Shown in pieces: positions 26,163-34,533 of a stretch of 64,000 bases of DNA; the first letter of the stretch is position 1, and each line of letters begins with the position of its first letter. The position numbers were made by a program, and so were the translations under genes. This stretch comes from Bradyrhizobium sp. 21. GTDB taxonomy: Bacteria > Pseudomonadota > Alphaproteobacteria > Rhizobiales > Xanthobacteraceae. Under the pieces are notes generated by a model that saw only the letters and a list, made by a program, of their open reading frames with translations, was not told the DNA's origin and made no database searches. Location: positions 200,408 through 264,407 of the forward strand of contig NZ_JADPJG010000026.1 in NCBI RefSeq assembly GCF_023073335.1, given 5' to 3'.

Positions 26163-28191
26163 AGCCCATCTCCTCGATTGGCAGCGGTATTCTCATGAAG
26201 AGAGAGGTGCCGTGGCCGGGTTCAGATTCAATCGCCAAAGATCCGCCGAGCAGCGTGAGGCGCTCCTCGATGACGGACAGGCCCAATTTTGGGTGGCGGC
26301 TCTCACCCTGCGAGAATTCCTGAAAGTCGAAGCCGTTCCCGTCGTCTTCGACGACGATCCTAAGCTCAGTTGTGCGTCGGTCGATGACCACACTGACGTT
26401 TCGAGCTTGCGCGTGTTTGACCACGTTGTTCACGGCCTCCTGGACGGCGCGGTAAACCGCGATTTCGACGTCCTGGCCGAGACGATCTCTTCTGCCCAGC
26501 GGTTGAAAATCAACGCTGATCCCGAACCGGCGCCGGATCTCCGCGCAGAATGCCTCCAGCGCCTTGTAAAGGCCCAGGTCATCAAGGGCGGTGGGGCGCA
26601 GGTCAGAGGCGATTTGATGAATATCGCGCCCAATCCCTCTCGCGAGTCCCTGCAGCCAATTGAGCCTCTCCAATCCGAGCTTGCGTTTGGGGCTCGTGCC
26701 CAGAAGCGGCTCCAGATTCTTTAGACCGAGAAGGAGACCTGTGACCGTCTGGCCGATCTGATCGTGAAGCTCCCTTGCGATTCTACGGCGTTCATTTTCT
26801 TCCGCTTCGGAAAGACGTCGAAGCAGTTGCTGGCGCTCCAGCTCAGCTCTCTTGGTCTCGTCGATATCGAGAATGACGCCATATACGACGTCCAGGTTTT
26901 TATCATCGATGCGAGACAGCCGTCCGCTGGCCCGCAGCCACCGGCTCTGAGGGGGAGCGGTCCGGAAATCGGCAATCGCCACGTTTCCCGAACGGCAACT
27001 CAGCAACGAAGCCTCAAATGTCCGCTGGTCGGCGGGGTCAATACTGCTCAGTATCCGATCTATCGGAAGGATCGTATCTCCTTCGGAACGCGATCCGTCT
27101 ATCCGGAGCATCTCCCGGGCGCGGGGCGACACGATCGCTTCTCTGGTCGCAAAGTCACAGCTGAACACGCCAAGATCTGCGGCATCGATCGTTAGCCTGC
27201 GCCGCTCTTCACTTGCGTTAAGTGCCAATGCGGCCTGCGCCTCTTGCTCGCGCCGGCGCAGCGAAATGTCTCGTATGGTGTACCAGGCCAAAGTGAGAGC
27301 CAAGAGGAAGCTCAGGACCCCACCCCCGGCAAGGAAAATGGCTGAGCGCTGAACAGGCCCATTCAGTTCCTGCGTCGGTATTCCGAAATGGACCGACCAT
27401 CCGCTGGTTCCGGGTATGACTTTATAGATCGAATCGACCTGATCGCCGCCAGGCGTGGTTTTCACGTAGCTTCCTTCTGGTGCAGAGGCGATCGCCTGGC
27501 GGACGGTAGCGCTGGCAGATTGTCCGAGTTCGGATTGCTCACCGAAGGTGCGGGCGACGATGTTCCCCTTGGCATCGACCACAAAACCTACCCAGCCGGC
27601 CGGGGCGCCTGCACTCTTCAATATCTGGCTTATTGCATCGGGCACCAAGGCCACCGTGAGTACAAAATTCAATTGCCCATCACGCTCGACGGGGGCCCTG
27701 ACAGCCACCACGCGTTTGCCGGTGAGAGGACCGCGCGGCCCAATTCCGCCGATCGCCGGCTTTCTCGTTTTGAGGATCTGTTCGAAATTCTCTCGGTCTG
27801 CGGTGGCGCGCATCCCGTCTCCGAGAGGACGGCTAACATCAAGCACCTGATTTCCGTCGGGATCGACGAGCTGAATCGTCTGCCAAAGAGGACGTGCTTC
27901 GTTGACACGCGTCGCTTCTCGATAGAACGCGTCAAGGTCCGGCTTGTCGAGTGTTGCGGAAGCCGCGACGGTCTCGGCGATCTCGAGCTGGAGGCTGATC
28001 TCGGAGGCAAGCCGGTTGACGACGCTATCGAGCGTCTCCACGGCGGCAGCCTGAGAGCCCCTGCGCTGCTGCTGCGCGTTCAGGAAAACGACCCACCCCG
28101 CGAAAAGCGCAAGAGGCATCGCTGCCGCGATGAAGACGAGGATCAAGGGGCGGCGGGCTGCGCGCCGGGAGATTGAGCTGGGCGCCTCCAT
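26134..28191 (-). CDS. Membrane sensor histidine kinase, NarL-type (HisKA_3) with PAS domain
   Basis: Sensor kinase of 685 residues from ATG 28191. A first helix (about 15-37), a large periplasmic sensor region to about 282 resembling a double-Cache fold (DPDGNQVLDVSRPLG, VDAKGNIVARTFGE), and a second helix (about 283-305) precede a PAS domain (about 327-447). A HisKA_3 segment has phospho-His about residue 475 (RRIARELHDQIGQT), and an HATPase domain follows with VVEDDGNGFD and GLSVIEERLTLLGGSL. A TTG at 28245 is an alternative start. It is coupled to the response regulator. The ligand is unknown; organic acids or amino acids are typical for Cache sensors. Confidence 0.9.
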   Translation of the reverse strand: MEAPSSISRRAARRPLILVFIAAAMPLALFAGWVVFLNAQQQRRGSQAAAVETLDSVVNRLASEISLQLEIAETVAASATLDKPDLDAFYREATRVNEARPLWQTIQLVDPDGNQVLDVSRPLGDGMRATADRENFEQILKTRKPAIGGIGPRGPLTGKRVVAVRAPVERDGQLNFVLTVALVPDAISQILKSAGAPAGWVGFVVDAKGNIVARTFGEQSELGQSASATVRQAIASAPEGSYVKTTPGGDQVDSIYKVIPGTSGWSVHFGIPTQELNGPVQRSAIFLAGGGVLSFLLALTLAWYTIRDISLRRREQEAQAALALNASEERRRLTIDAADLGVFSCDFATREAIVSPRAREMLRIDGSRSEGDTILPIDRILSSIDPADQRTFEASLLSCRSGNVAIADFRTAPPQSRWLRASGRLSRIDDKNLDVVYGVILDIDETKRAELERQQLLRRLSEAEENERRRIARELHDQIGQTVTGLLLGLKNLEPLLGTSPKRKLGLERLNWLQGLARGIGRDIHQIASDLRPTALDDLGLYKALEAFCAEIRRRFGISVDFQPLGRRDRLGQDVEIAVYRAVQEAVNNVVKHAQARNVSVVIDRRTTELRIVVEDDGNGFDFQEFSQGESRHPKLGLSVIEERLTLLGGSLAIESEPGHGTSLFMRIPLPIEEMGYVPDPDHVD

Positions 28192-28259
28192 GCGGGTGGG
28201 TATCAAATGAGACAGCAAAACGCCCACGTCCTGGCACTTCCTCAACGTTTTTGGTTCGT

Positions 28260-28297
28260 GTCAGGGTTTTCCCGACAGTACTATCGGTCACCCTGAC
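28260..28297 (-). promoter_or_regulatory. 38-bp conserved motif, copy B, between kinase and Crp genes
   Basis: On the minus strand it reads GTCAGG, 15 bases, then GTCGGGAAAACCCTGAC, with the same spacing as copies A and C. It lies 69 bp from the kinase ATG on one side and 67 bp from the Crp-like ATG on the other. Relative to the Crp gene its orientation is the same as that of copies A and C relative to their small genes. It may control both divergent operons. Confidence 0.65.
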
Positions 28298-28364
28298 TCC
28301 CAGGATTGCTCGATCCATCCCATCGTACAGGCAATCATTGTAGCGGTCTAGAATTGGGCTTGAC

Positions 28365-29162
28365 ATGGAACATTCTTCATCGCCGCTGCGGTTGATCGAA
28401 AACGAATTCAACCCGAAGCGGCCTGGCCTTGACGAGCCCTTCTGCGGCACTAGCCGCAACGAACTCGTCTCCCGACTGTCGGCCTCATCGCAGTGCCGGT
28501 TGCTCGAAAGCTGCGAGACAGTGTCTCTGAACAAAGGACAAATTCTCTACGATCGCGGCACTCCTCTTCGCTACGCGTACTTCATCGAGTCAGGCGGGTG
28601 TTCTGTCACGACCCGTGCGGGCGACTGCCTGCCGGTAGAGATCCATACGCTCGGGATGAAGGATTTCGTCGGCGTGCCGTTGGTCCTGGGCATGCAAGTG
28701 TCGCCGCACCGCTGCAGCGTGAGAGTGCCGGGTCAAGCGAGTCGGATCCAGTCCGATCAGCTGATTGCTTTGATCAAGAGCGACGTCGAGCTTGAAAAGA
28801 TGCTTTTAGGCTATGTTCAGGCGATCCTAATTCACAGTTCGCAACTATCAGCCTGCAACTCCAGGCACACGCTGCACCAGCGCCTCGCGCGGTGGCTCCT
28901 GGTTGCCAGCGACAGGCTCGGATCTCGCGAGGTACCTTTCACGCATAGTTACATAGCCAACGCTCTCGCGGTCCGGCGCGCCGGCGTTACGGTCGCTCTC
29001 GGCAGTATGGTGCGCGACGGGGTGATTGGATGTCGCAGGGCAGGGATCGTTGTCACGGACGAGGCCAGGCTGAAAGCGATGTCTTGCGATTGTCAGGGGA
29101 TCATCCTGTCGGCGCACAACCGTCCTTGTGCGGTGCCGCCCCTTCGCATTGCATATTCGTGA
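28365..29162 (+). CDS. Crp/Fnr-family transcriptional regulator
   Basis: A 265-residue regulator with an N-terminal cNMP-binding-like barrel (about 45-150, LNKGQILYDRGTPLRYAYFIESGGCSV) and a C-terminal winged helix (about 185-240, FTHSYIANALAVRRAGVTVALGSMVRDGVI). No Fnr-type Cys cluster is present at the N-terminus. It is a paralogue of the gene at 15756. It is divergent from the two-component operon with the 38-bp motif between them, so it may be a target or partner of that system. Its signal is unknown. Confidence 0.88.
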   Translation: MEHSSSPLRLIENEFNPKRPGLDEPFCGTSRNELVSRLSASSQCRLLESCETVSLNKGQILYDRGTPLRYAYFIESGGCSVTTRAGDCLPVEIHTLGMKDFVGVPLVLGMQVSPHRCSVRVPGQASRIQSDQLIALIKSDVELEKMLLGYVQAILIHSSQLSACNSRHTLHQRLARWLLVASDRLGSREVPFTHSYIANALAVRRAGVTVALGSMVRDGVIGCRRAGIVVTDEARLKAMSCDCQGIILSAHNRPCAVPPLRIAYS

Positions 29163-29176
29163 ACGCGATTCCCTAC

Positions 29177-29202
29177 TGCCGTTAAGTCGACTGTACGGCA
29201 GC
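29177..29202. repeat. Inverted repeat CTGCCGT/ACGGCAG after the Crp-like gene
   Basis: Seven-base arms separated by 12 bases, 15 bp after the stop codon and 40 bp before the next ATG. It could be a weak terminator or an operator for the 71-residue gene. There is no T run. Confidence 0.35.
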
Positions 29203-29241
29203 CAATAGAGTCCAGATATTCTTGATGCGATAGAGGCGGAG

Positions 29242-29457
29242 ATGTCATCGCAAGAAAGCCGGATCCGAACCGATAACGAAGTCCTGGTGGGAGCCTTGGA
29301 GGAAGCCCAAAGGCTTCTTGCCGCTTACGAGAACCCTTGCTGCAATCGCACCAGGGACGACATTATCGCTATGGTCGAGTTCATCATATGCAACCCTTCC
29401 GTGACACGTGCAATGCTTCATCAAAAGATGCGCAGCCGCCTCAAGCTGGTCGGATAA
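29242..29457 (+). CDS. 71-residue hypothetical protein
   Basis: A small soluble helical-looking protein I cannot place in a family. It is rich in Glu and Arg and contains two adjacent Cys (ENPCCNRTRDD) plus a third Cys (EFIICNPS). GAGGCGGAG directly precedes the ATG. It sits between the Crp-like regulator and the PRC-barrel gene on the same strand. No function can be suggested. Confidence 0.6.
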   Translation: MSSQESRIRTDNEVLVGALEEAQRLLAAYENPCCNRTRDDIIAMVEFIICNPSVTRAMLHQKMRSRLKLVG

Positions 29458-29552
29458 GTCTCGTGCGGGAGCGTACATTCGCATTCAGGAAAACGAAACT
29501 TGCGAGCGTGCGATGAGTTGACGATGATCCAACAGAAGTAGGAGCAATCGTC

Positions 29553-30059
29553 ATGAAGATATCACTTTGCATTCTTGCCTCCGCGATGCTGCTGGCTACG
29601 CCGCTCATGGCGCAGTCGTCCCAGAACAACGCGACGACCGCGGCGCCCAACGTGCAGCCGGCTGGCTCGACCGCCTCCATGCACAAGGAAGGTGAATGGC
29701 GTGCATCGAAACTCGTTGGCGTGAACGTCTATAACAACAGCAACGAGAAGATCGGCGACATCAATGATCTGATCGTGGATTCCAGCGGGCGGGTTGCCAA
29801 CGTGGTGATCGGAGTGGGAGGATTCCTTGGAATGGGCGAGCACAACGTCGCCGTAACGTTCGATCAGCTCAAATTCGCCAAAGAACCGGTGAAGACGGCG
29901 TCCAGCGATGGCGCTGGAAAGACCGGCAATTCCGGTTCGACGAGCACGACGGGAAGCGCATCAACGCCGGCCCACCGAAGCGACAATTGGTATCCGGAAC
30001 ACGTGGTGCTGAACGCCAACAAGGATCAGCTGATGAAGATGCCTGAATTCAAGTACTGA
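29553..30059 (+). CDS. Exported PRC-barrel domain protein
   Basis: Secreted or periplasmic protein of 168 residues. The signal peptide ends at PLMAQ. A PRC-barrel domain spans about residues 48-110 (WRASKLVGVNVYNNSNEKIGDINDLIVDSSGRVANVVIGVGGFLGMGEHNVAVTF is the recognisable run, seen here as one block). A Ser/Thr/Gly linker follows, then the closing strand HVVLNANKDQLMKMPEF. Such proteins are abundant in rhizobia and often stress-responsive. A ribosome site (TAGGAGCAATCGTC) fixes the ATG, and a good terminator follows. Confidence 0.82.
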   Translation: MKISLCILASAMLLATPLMAQSSQNNATTAAPNVQPAGSTASMHKEGEWRASKLVGVNVYNNSNEKIGDINDLIVDSSGRVANVVIGVGGFLGMGEHNVAVTFDQLKFAKEPVKTASSDGAGKTGNSGSTSTTGSASTPAHRSDNWYPEHVVLNANKDQLMKMPEFKY

Positions 30060-30092
30060 GTCGATTTCGGTAATATTTCCAGCATGCTTATC

Positions 30093-30127
30093 GGCGGTGT
30101 CATCTGAGATGGCGCCGCCTTTTCCAG
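30093..30127 (+). terminator. Intrinsic terminator of the PRC-barrel gene
   Basis: A 12-bp stem GGCGGTGTCATC / GATGGCGCCGCC (two G-U pairs) with loop TGA is followed by TTTT, starting 34 bp after the stop at 30059. Confidence 0.75.
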
Positions 30128-30227
30128 TTGTCTTTGATCCGGTCGGCTAGATTTGTGTAGCAGGAAAAGCAGTCTTGAATTTCCGCATTGAATCGATCAG
30201 CTTGCGTGCCGCTGGCTGAGGTCGACG

Positions 30228-30599
30228 ATGTCTGATGAAGCACTGCCGGAAGAGGTAGAGGAGCTTGTCCGACGCTACATTCGCTCTGTGGCGCAGCTCG
30301 AAGCCCTTTTGTTCTTCCACAAGCGGCCCGGCGAGCGGTTCGACGTGGAATCGCTCGCTTCACGCCTTTACGCGGGCAAGATCGAGATGGCCGATGCTCT
30401 AGCGTCCCTGAGGAAGGATGGCTTCCTGGACGGCGAGGCAGAAATCTATGCCTTTGCGCCGCGGCCCGAATTGCGGCCAGTGGTGGATAGCTTGGCCTTG
30501 GCGTATTCGCGGCATTTGATCCCGATCACACATATCATCCACAACAGCCCACACCGCATCCAGGCATTTTCAGATGCCTTCAGGATTCGAAAGGATTAG
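30228..30599 (+). CDS. 123-residue hypothetical protein (winged-helix-like) in DUF5985 operon
   Basis: A soluble protein of unknown function. The part ARSVAQLEALLFFHKRPGERFDVESLASRLYAGKIEMADALASLRKDGFLDG looks like a winged-helix unit: three helices and a wing. It could therefore bind DNA or protein. The next gene starts 2 bp after its stop and a third overlaps, so the three form an operon. This grouping with DUF5985 membrane proteins suggests a shared role, but none is established. Confidence 0.62.
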   Translation: MSDEALPEEVEELVRRYIRSVAQLEALLFFHKRPGERFDVESLASRLYAGKIEMADALASLRKDGFLDGEAEIYAFAPRPELRPVVDSLALAYSRHLIPITHIIHNSPHRIQAFSDAFRIRKD

Positions 30600-30601
30600 T
30601 C

Positions 30602-30859
30602 ATGGCTGCGGTGATTTACACGCTTTGCGCGGTCACGAGCGGCTTTTGTGCATGGCTGCTCATTCGGGCATATATCGGTAACAGGTCAAGGTTGCTCCTA
30701 TGGAGCGCCGTCTGCTTCGCGGGTCTGACTTTCGAAAATGCTGCTCTGTGGATCGATAAAATCGTATTTCCTCAAGTTGATCTTTCCGCCGTGCGTCTGT
30801 CGATCGGCCTGTTCGCCATGACGGTCCTGCTTATCGGCATGATCTGGGAGGCCGAGTGA
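30602..30859 (+). CDS. DUF5985 family membrane protein, first copy
   Basis: An 85-residue protein with three membrane helices (YTLCAVTSGFCAWLLIRAYI, LLWSAVCFAGLTFENAALWIDKI, LSIGLFAMTVLLIGMIWEAE). The pattern SRLLLWSAVCF followed by FEN and ID is characteristic of DUF5985. AAGGATTAGTC precedes the ATG. The stop overlaps the start of a second DUF5985-like gene (TGATG). Paired DUF5985 genes suggest a heteromeric complex, by inference. Confidence 0.72.
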   Translation: MAAVIYTLCAVTSGFCAWLLIRAYIGNRSRLLLWSAVCFAGLTFENAALWIDKIVFPQVDLSAVRLSIGLFAMTVLLIGMIWEAE

Positions 30860-31134
30860 TGGACCATTTGAATCCCGTTCTTTCAGGTGCGACGGCATTC
30901 GCATCGCTCCTGGCGAGCATATATTTCCTGAAGTTTTGGCGTAAGACGGGCGACACCCTTTTCCTGTTCTTTGCAGCTGCGTTTGTGATCGACGCCGTTG
31001 CGAGATTTGTCCTGGCTGTGGTGCAAGTGACGAATGCGAGCGAGCCGGTGTACTTCATCCCGCGCCTGATCACATTCGGTCTGATCGCGCTTTCGATCGT
31101 CGGGAAGAACGCGCTGCCGAAGAAGCGCAAGTGA
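30859..31134 (+). CDS. DUF5985 family membrane protein, second copy
   Basis: A 91-residue three-helix membrane protein similar in layout to the preceding gene: SGATAFASLLASIYFLKFW, LFLFFAAAFVIDAVARFVLAVV, YFIPRLITFGLIALSIVGKN, then a Lys/Arg tail. The ATG at 30859 overlaps the previous stop; an in-frame GTG immediately before it is unlikely. It is the last gene of the three-gene operon. Confidence 0.7.
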   Translation: MDHLNPVLSGATAFASLLASIYFLKFWRKTGDTLFLFFAAAFVIDAVARFVLAVVQVTNASEPVYFIPRLITFGLIALSIVGKNALPKKRK

Positions 31135-31494
31135 AGCGCGAATTCAAGAGGCGCTGACTTGCAAGATTGCTCGGGGTGCAACCGTACAACCGGTTTCGCG
31201 CTTTGAACGACGGGCAGGGGAATCGACCACCGACCTTGACCGGGACGGATGGACAGGTCATGCCGTCAGGAGAGGCGGACCCCAGCCGAGGAACGCTGGG
31301 ATCCCAGCTCCCGCCGCGCGCTAATTCACCCGGACGTTGGCGGGCTGCTGTGTGGGACAGGAGTGATGTTCGGCAGAGCGCGCAAAGCTTGCTACGTGAC
31401 GAAACACGGTACAGTTCTGTACAATAGGCAGCCGATCTGCCCCGCTGCCGCTTGCTCGCGGGCGACCTCCGAAGGATATTGCGCAGGGGCTTTC
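31135..31494. other. Intergenic stretch without a confident gene
   Basis: About 360 bp. Short open frames are present, but none has a recognisable domain. It holds the GTACAG palindrome at 31409-31422, 73 bp upstream of the small zinc-ribbon-like gene, and otherwise nothing I can name. Confidence 0.5.
31409..31422. promoter_or_regulatory. GTACAG palindrome
   Basis: A perfect 14-bp inverted repeat GTACAGTTCTGTAC, followed by AATAGG. It lies upstream of the 64-residue gene and resembles the site at 18490-18503. It may be an operator. Confidence 0.4.
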
Positions 31495-31689
31495 ATGATC
31501 AAAAAATCGAATCAAACGGCACTCAATGTGTTTCCGCAAGCGTACTGCCTGTCTTGCGAGGAAAAGACGCCGCATCGGCATGAACGGCTGGCAATCCACG
31601 GTACGCAAATGGCACGTGCGACTTGTCTCACGTGCAACAACGAGCGTACGGGCTTTGAGGAGGGGAAGCGGCTCGCCAATCCGAGCTAA
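31495..31689 (+). CDS. 64-residue protein with two CxxC knuckles
   Basis: A small basic protein with CLSC and CLTC pairs (QAYCLSCEEKTPHRH and RATCLTCNNERTGFEEG), suggesting a zinc ribbon. The start at ATG 31495 is chosen because the upstream frame shows no domain; the ribosome site (AGGGGC) is weak. It lies between the DUF5985 operon and the trehalose phosphate synthase gene. No function is known. Confidence 0.5.
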   Translation: MIKKSNQTALNVFPQAYCLSCEEKTPHRHERLAIHGTQMARATCLTCNNERTGFEEGKRLANPS

Positions 31690-31824
31690 CAGCAGCCGCC
31701 CTTTGGTCTGGTATATATTCGCTCACTACCGCTTGGCGCAATCGGCAGTGCCCAAGGCGCTGCGAGAGCTGCGCTTGCTAGACGGCTCGAGCAAATCCCT
31801 GCGGACAGTCGGGGTAGCTCCGGA

Positions 31825-34059
31825 GTGACCCCGATATCGTACAAGGAGTTCTTCCGCTATGGCGTTTTCGGCTTGGCGGTAGCCGCAATCGTTGCGTTCG
31901 GGATATCTCCGTTTACCGGTGGAATCGTACAGCAATGGTCGCGAAGCGATGTCGAGGCCAGATCCAAGCTGGTTTTCAACGCCATTGGGCCGCTGCTTAG
32001 CCGGGATGTCGAGGACCGGGCTTGGGGCCACCTGGCCGACCTCTTCAAGAGAGTGGCACTCGACAAGAAGATTCTCGCGGTTGGATTTTGTGATCCGGCA
32101 GGGTCGTTGATCGCGCCGACGCCTGAATTGCCGCCGACCTTCTCGTGCGAAAAGTCTGCGAAGTCCGAAGGCGAAAGTTTCACAAGCATAACGAGCGGCG
32201 GACGCCGGATTCTCGTCGCTGCCTTCCCGGTCCAAAGCAGCCGTGGGCGCTCTTATCTCGTCATTCTAACCGACCTCAGCTTCGCGGCGGCGAGATCAAG
32301 CCAGGTGCTGTCATATCTCTTGGCCGCGCTCGCCAGCGTCGTTCTGGTCCTCACCATCGGCACGATCATTTTCGCCGTACTGATGATGCAAGGATGGATG
32401 GACGCCTTGCGACGTGCGGTCGACGAGGTGCGCCGAGGTGCTCAGGGAGAACCGTTGGAGCTGAGCGGCGGGTCTATCGATCGCGAAATTCATAAGCTGT
32501 TGCGCAGGGCCGACCAGGTTCCGCTTACGAGCCAGATCGAATGGACGCCAAAATCGCTTCAAGAGGTGTTGCACGGCGTTCTGCCAAGGGCCGAAGTTCT
32601 CGTCGTCTCCAATCGCGAGCCCTACATCCACAACGCGACGGAGGCGGGAAGGGTGGTGCAGCGGCCAGCGAGCGGCTTGGTCTCGGCTCTGGAGCCAATC
32701 ATGCGCGCCTGCGGCGGCACATGGATCGCCCACGGCAGCGGCAGCGCCGATCGGGAGGCGGTCGACGAGAACGATAGAATCCGGGTGCCCGAGGTCGCTC
32801 CGGCGTACACGCTCCGACGCATCTGGATCTCCGATGAAGAGCAGGACGGCTACTATTACGGCTTCGCCAATGAAGGGCTCTGGCCATTGTGCCATATCGT
32901 TTTCGTGCGCCCTACGTTCAGGTCCAGCGACTGGCAGATGTATCGGCAGATCAACCAGCGCTTTGCCGACGCCGTCCTTGCTGAGGCGCATACCGAGGAC
33001 CCCGTCGTGCTGGTCCAGGATTATCACTTCGCGCTTGCTCCGAGAATGATCCGTGAGCGCTTACCGAAGGCGACGATCATCACCTTCTGGCACATCCCAT
33101 GGCCGAATGCTGAGACCTTCGGCATATGCCCTTGGAGGGCGGAGATCATCGAAGGAATGCTCGGCAGCACGATTGTCGGATTCCATACCCAGTTCCACTG
33201 CAACAATTTCATCGAGGGCGTCGATCGTTTCGTAGAAAGCAGGATCGATCGCGAAGTGCAGACGGTCAGCTTAGGTGGACATGAAACGAGGGCACGCGCG
33301 TATCCGATCTCCATCGAATGGCCGCCGAGGGAGCTGGAAAAGCTCCCGCCTCCGGCGCATTGCCGATCCGATGTGATCGCCCAATTCGGCCTTGCGGAGG
33401 GAACGCGGCTGATCGTCGGTGTCGAACGTTTTGATTACACCAAGGGCATTCTCGATCGCATGCGCGCCGTCGACGCGCTACTTTCACGTAATTCAGCCTG
33501 GAGAGATCGGCTTGTATTCGTTCAGGTCGCAGCCCCGACACGAAGCAAGCTCAGCTCATATTCGAAGCTCCAAGCCGAAGCCGAGGAGCTCGCCGCCGAA
33601 ATAAATGGGGGCTACCCCGGTCGCCAACCCGTAATTCACCTGATCGCGCGGCATTACGAGCCTGCGGAGGTCTTCCGCCTGTTCAGGGCAGCCAATGCCT
33701 GCGTCGTCAGCAGCCTACATGACGGAATGAACCTGGTGGCAAAGGAGTTCGTCAGCTCGCGGGAGGACAATGCCGGTGTCCTGATCTTATCGAGCTTCAC
33801 CGGCGCGTCGCGAGAACTATCCGAAGCGCTCATCGTCAACCCTTATGACACGGAAGAAATGGCATCAGCGATTGAGATTGCGCTGACGATGCCAATTCAG
33901 GAACAGGCCGAGCGCATGAAGCTCATGCGGCAGCAGGTGAAGGAGCATAACGTTTATCGTTGGGCGGGCGCGATGCTGGTCGACGCTGCCAGAAGTCGTA
34001 CCCGGGAGCGGGTGCTTGGGCTTGCCGCCAAGGCCGGTCATGGCGTGAAGCAGATCTGA
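31825..34059 (+). CDS. Trehalose-6-phosphate synthase-like GT20 enzyme fused to a membrane sensor-like domain
   Basis: A 744-residue fusion. Residues 1-255 look like the input half of a transmembrane receptor: helix 11-33, a periplasmic domain of about 130 residues, helix about 161-189, then a HAMP-like amphipathic segment (LRRAVDEVRRGAQGEPLELSGGSIDREI). Residues about 256-744 are a glycosyltransferase family 20 domain with VVSNREPY, VQDYHFALAPRMIRER, FWHIPWPNAETFGICPW, GFHTQFHCNNF, VGVERFDYTKGI, SSLHDGMNLVAKEF and FTGASREL. It should make trehalose 6-phosphate from UDP-glucose and glucose 6-phosphate. The start is a GTG with weak context. A phosphatase gene is not adjacent. Confidence 0.85.
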   Translation: MTPISYKEFFRYGVFGLAVAAIVAFGISPFTGGIVQQWSRSDVEARSKLVFNAIGPLLSRDVEDRAWGHLADLFKRVALDKKILAVGFCDPAGSLIAPTPELPPTFSCEKSAKSEGESFTSITSGGRRILVAAFPVQSSRGRSYLVILTDLSFAAARSSQVLSYLLAALASVVLVLTIGTIIFAVLMMQGWMDALRRAVDEVRRGAQGEPLELSGGSIDREIHKLLRRADQVPLTSQIEWTPKSLQEVLHGVLPRAEVLVVSNREPYIHNATEAGRVVQRPASGLVSALEPIMRACGGTWIAHGSGSADREAVDENDRIRVPEVAPAYTLRRIWISDEEQDGYYYGFANEGLWPLCHIVFVRPTFRSSDWQMYRQINQRFADAVLAEAHTEDPVVLVQDYHFALAPRMIRERLPKATIITFWHIPWPNAETFGICPWRAEIIEGMLGSTIVGFHTQFHCNNFIEGVDRFVESRIDREVQTVSLGGHETRARAYPISIEWPPRELEKLPPPAHCRSDVIAQFGLAEGTRLIVGVERFDYTKGILDRMRAVDALLSRNSAWRDRLVFVQVAAPTRSKLSSYSKLQAEAEELAAEINGGYPGRQPVIHLIARHYEPAEVFRLFRAANACVVSSLHDGMNLVAKEFVSSREDNAGVLILSSFTGASRELSEALIVNPYDTEEMASAIEIALTMPIQEQAERMKLMRQQVKEHNVYRWAGAMLVDAARSRTRERVLGLAAKAGHGVKQI

Positions 34060-34189
34060 GGGGCCTCTTCAAAAAGCGGTCTTCAAGAAAATCGGTACCA
34101 AAGCGTACGGTTGGTCCTTTCCAAAACGACAGCTCGGTCGCACTCTCGTGCTTGCGACTTTTTGCTCCGTGATGTGGAGGAAGGCGAAT

Positions 34190-34381
34190 ATGAACATGCT
34201 GATCGGAGCTGCTATGCTTGCGGTAGCAGGCATCCTGATCTTCATTGGGCTTCCCGATCGGACCGGCGAGCAACCGAAGTTCCTGCGCTTTGAAGCAGCG
34301 TTGGTTCTGTATCCTCCAATGATCTTGTCGTTCATTGGCCTCGGCGCTGCGGCTCTGATTTCAGGCCTGCTCACCAGATAG
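34190..34381 (+). CDS. 63-residue two-helix membrane protein
   Basis: A small membrane protein with helices MLIGAAMLAVAGILIFIGL and LVLYPPMILSFIGLGAAALISGLL and a short polar loop. A strong ribosome site (GGAGGAAGGCGAAT) fixes the ATG at 34190 rather than an upstream Met. It follows the trehalose phosphate synthase gene by 130 bp. Function unknown. Confidence 0.65.
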   Translation: MNMLIGAAMLAVAGILIFIGLPDRTGEQPKFLRFEAALVLYPPMILSFIGLGAAALISGLLTR

Positions 34382-34533
34382 TCGCCTTTCCAGACATAGA
34401 GACGACCCTACAAACCCGCCCAAAATGCAATCGGTCACGGCGTGACTTGGAAGCCATCGTCCAGGAGGCGAATGCGAGCCCATGCCGGCAATCCCAGGCA
34501 TCAGTCAAGACGGAGTAGAGTTTGCTCGCGGGC

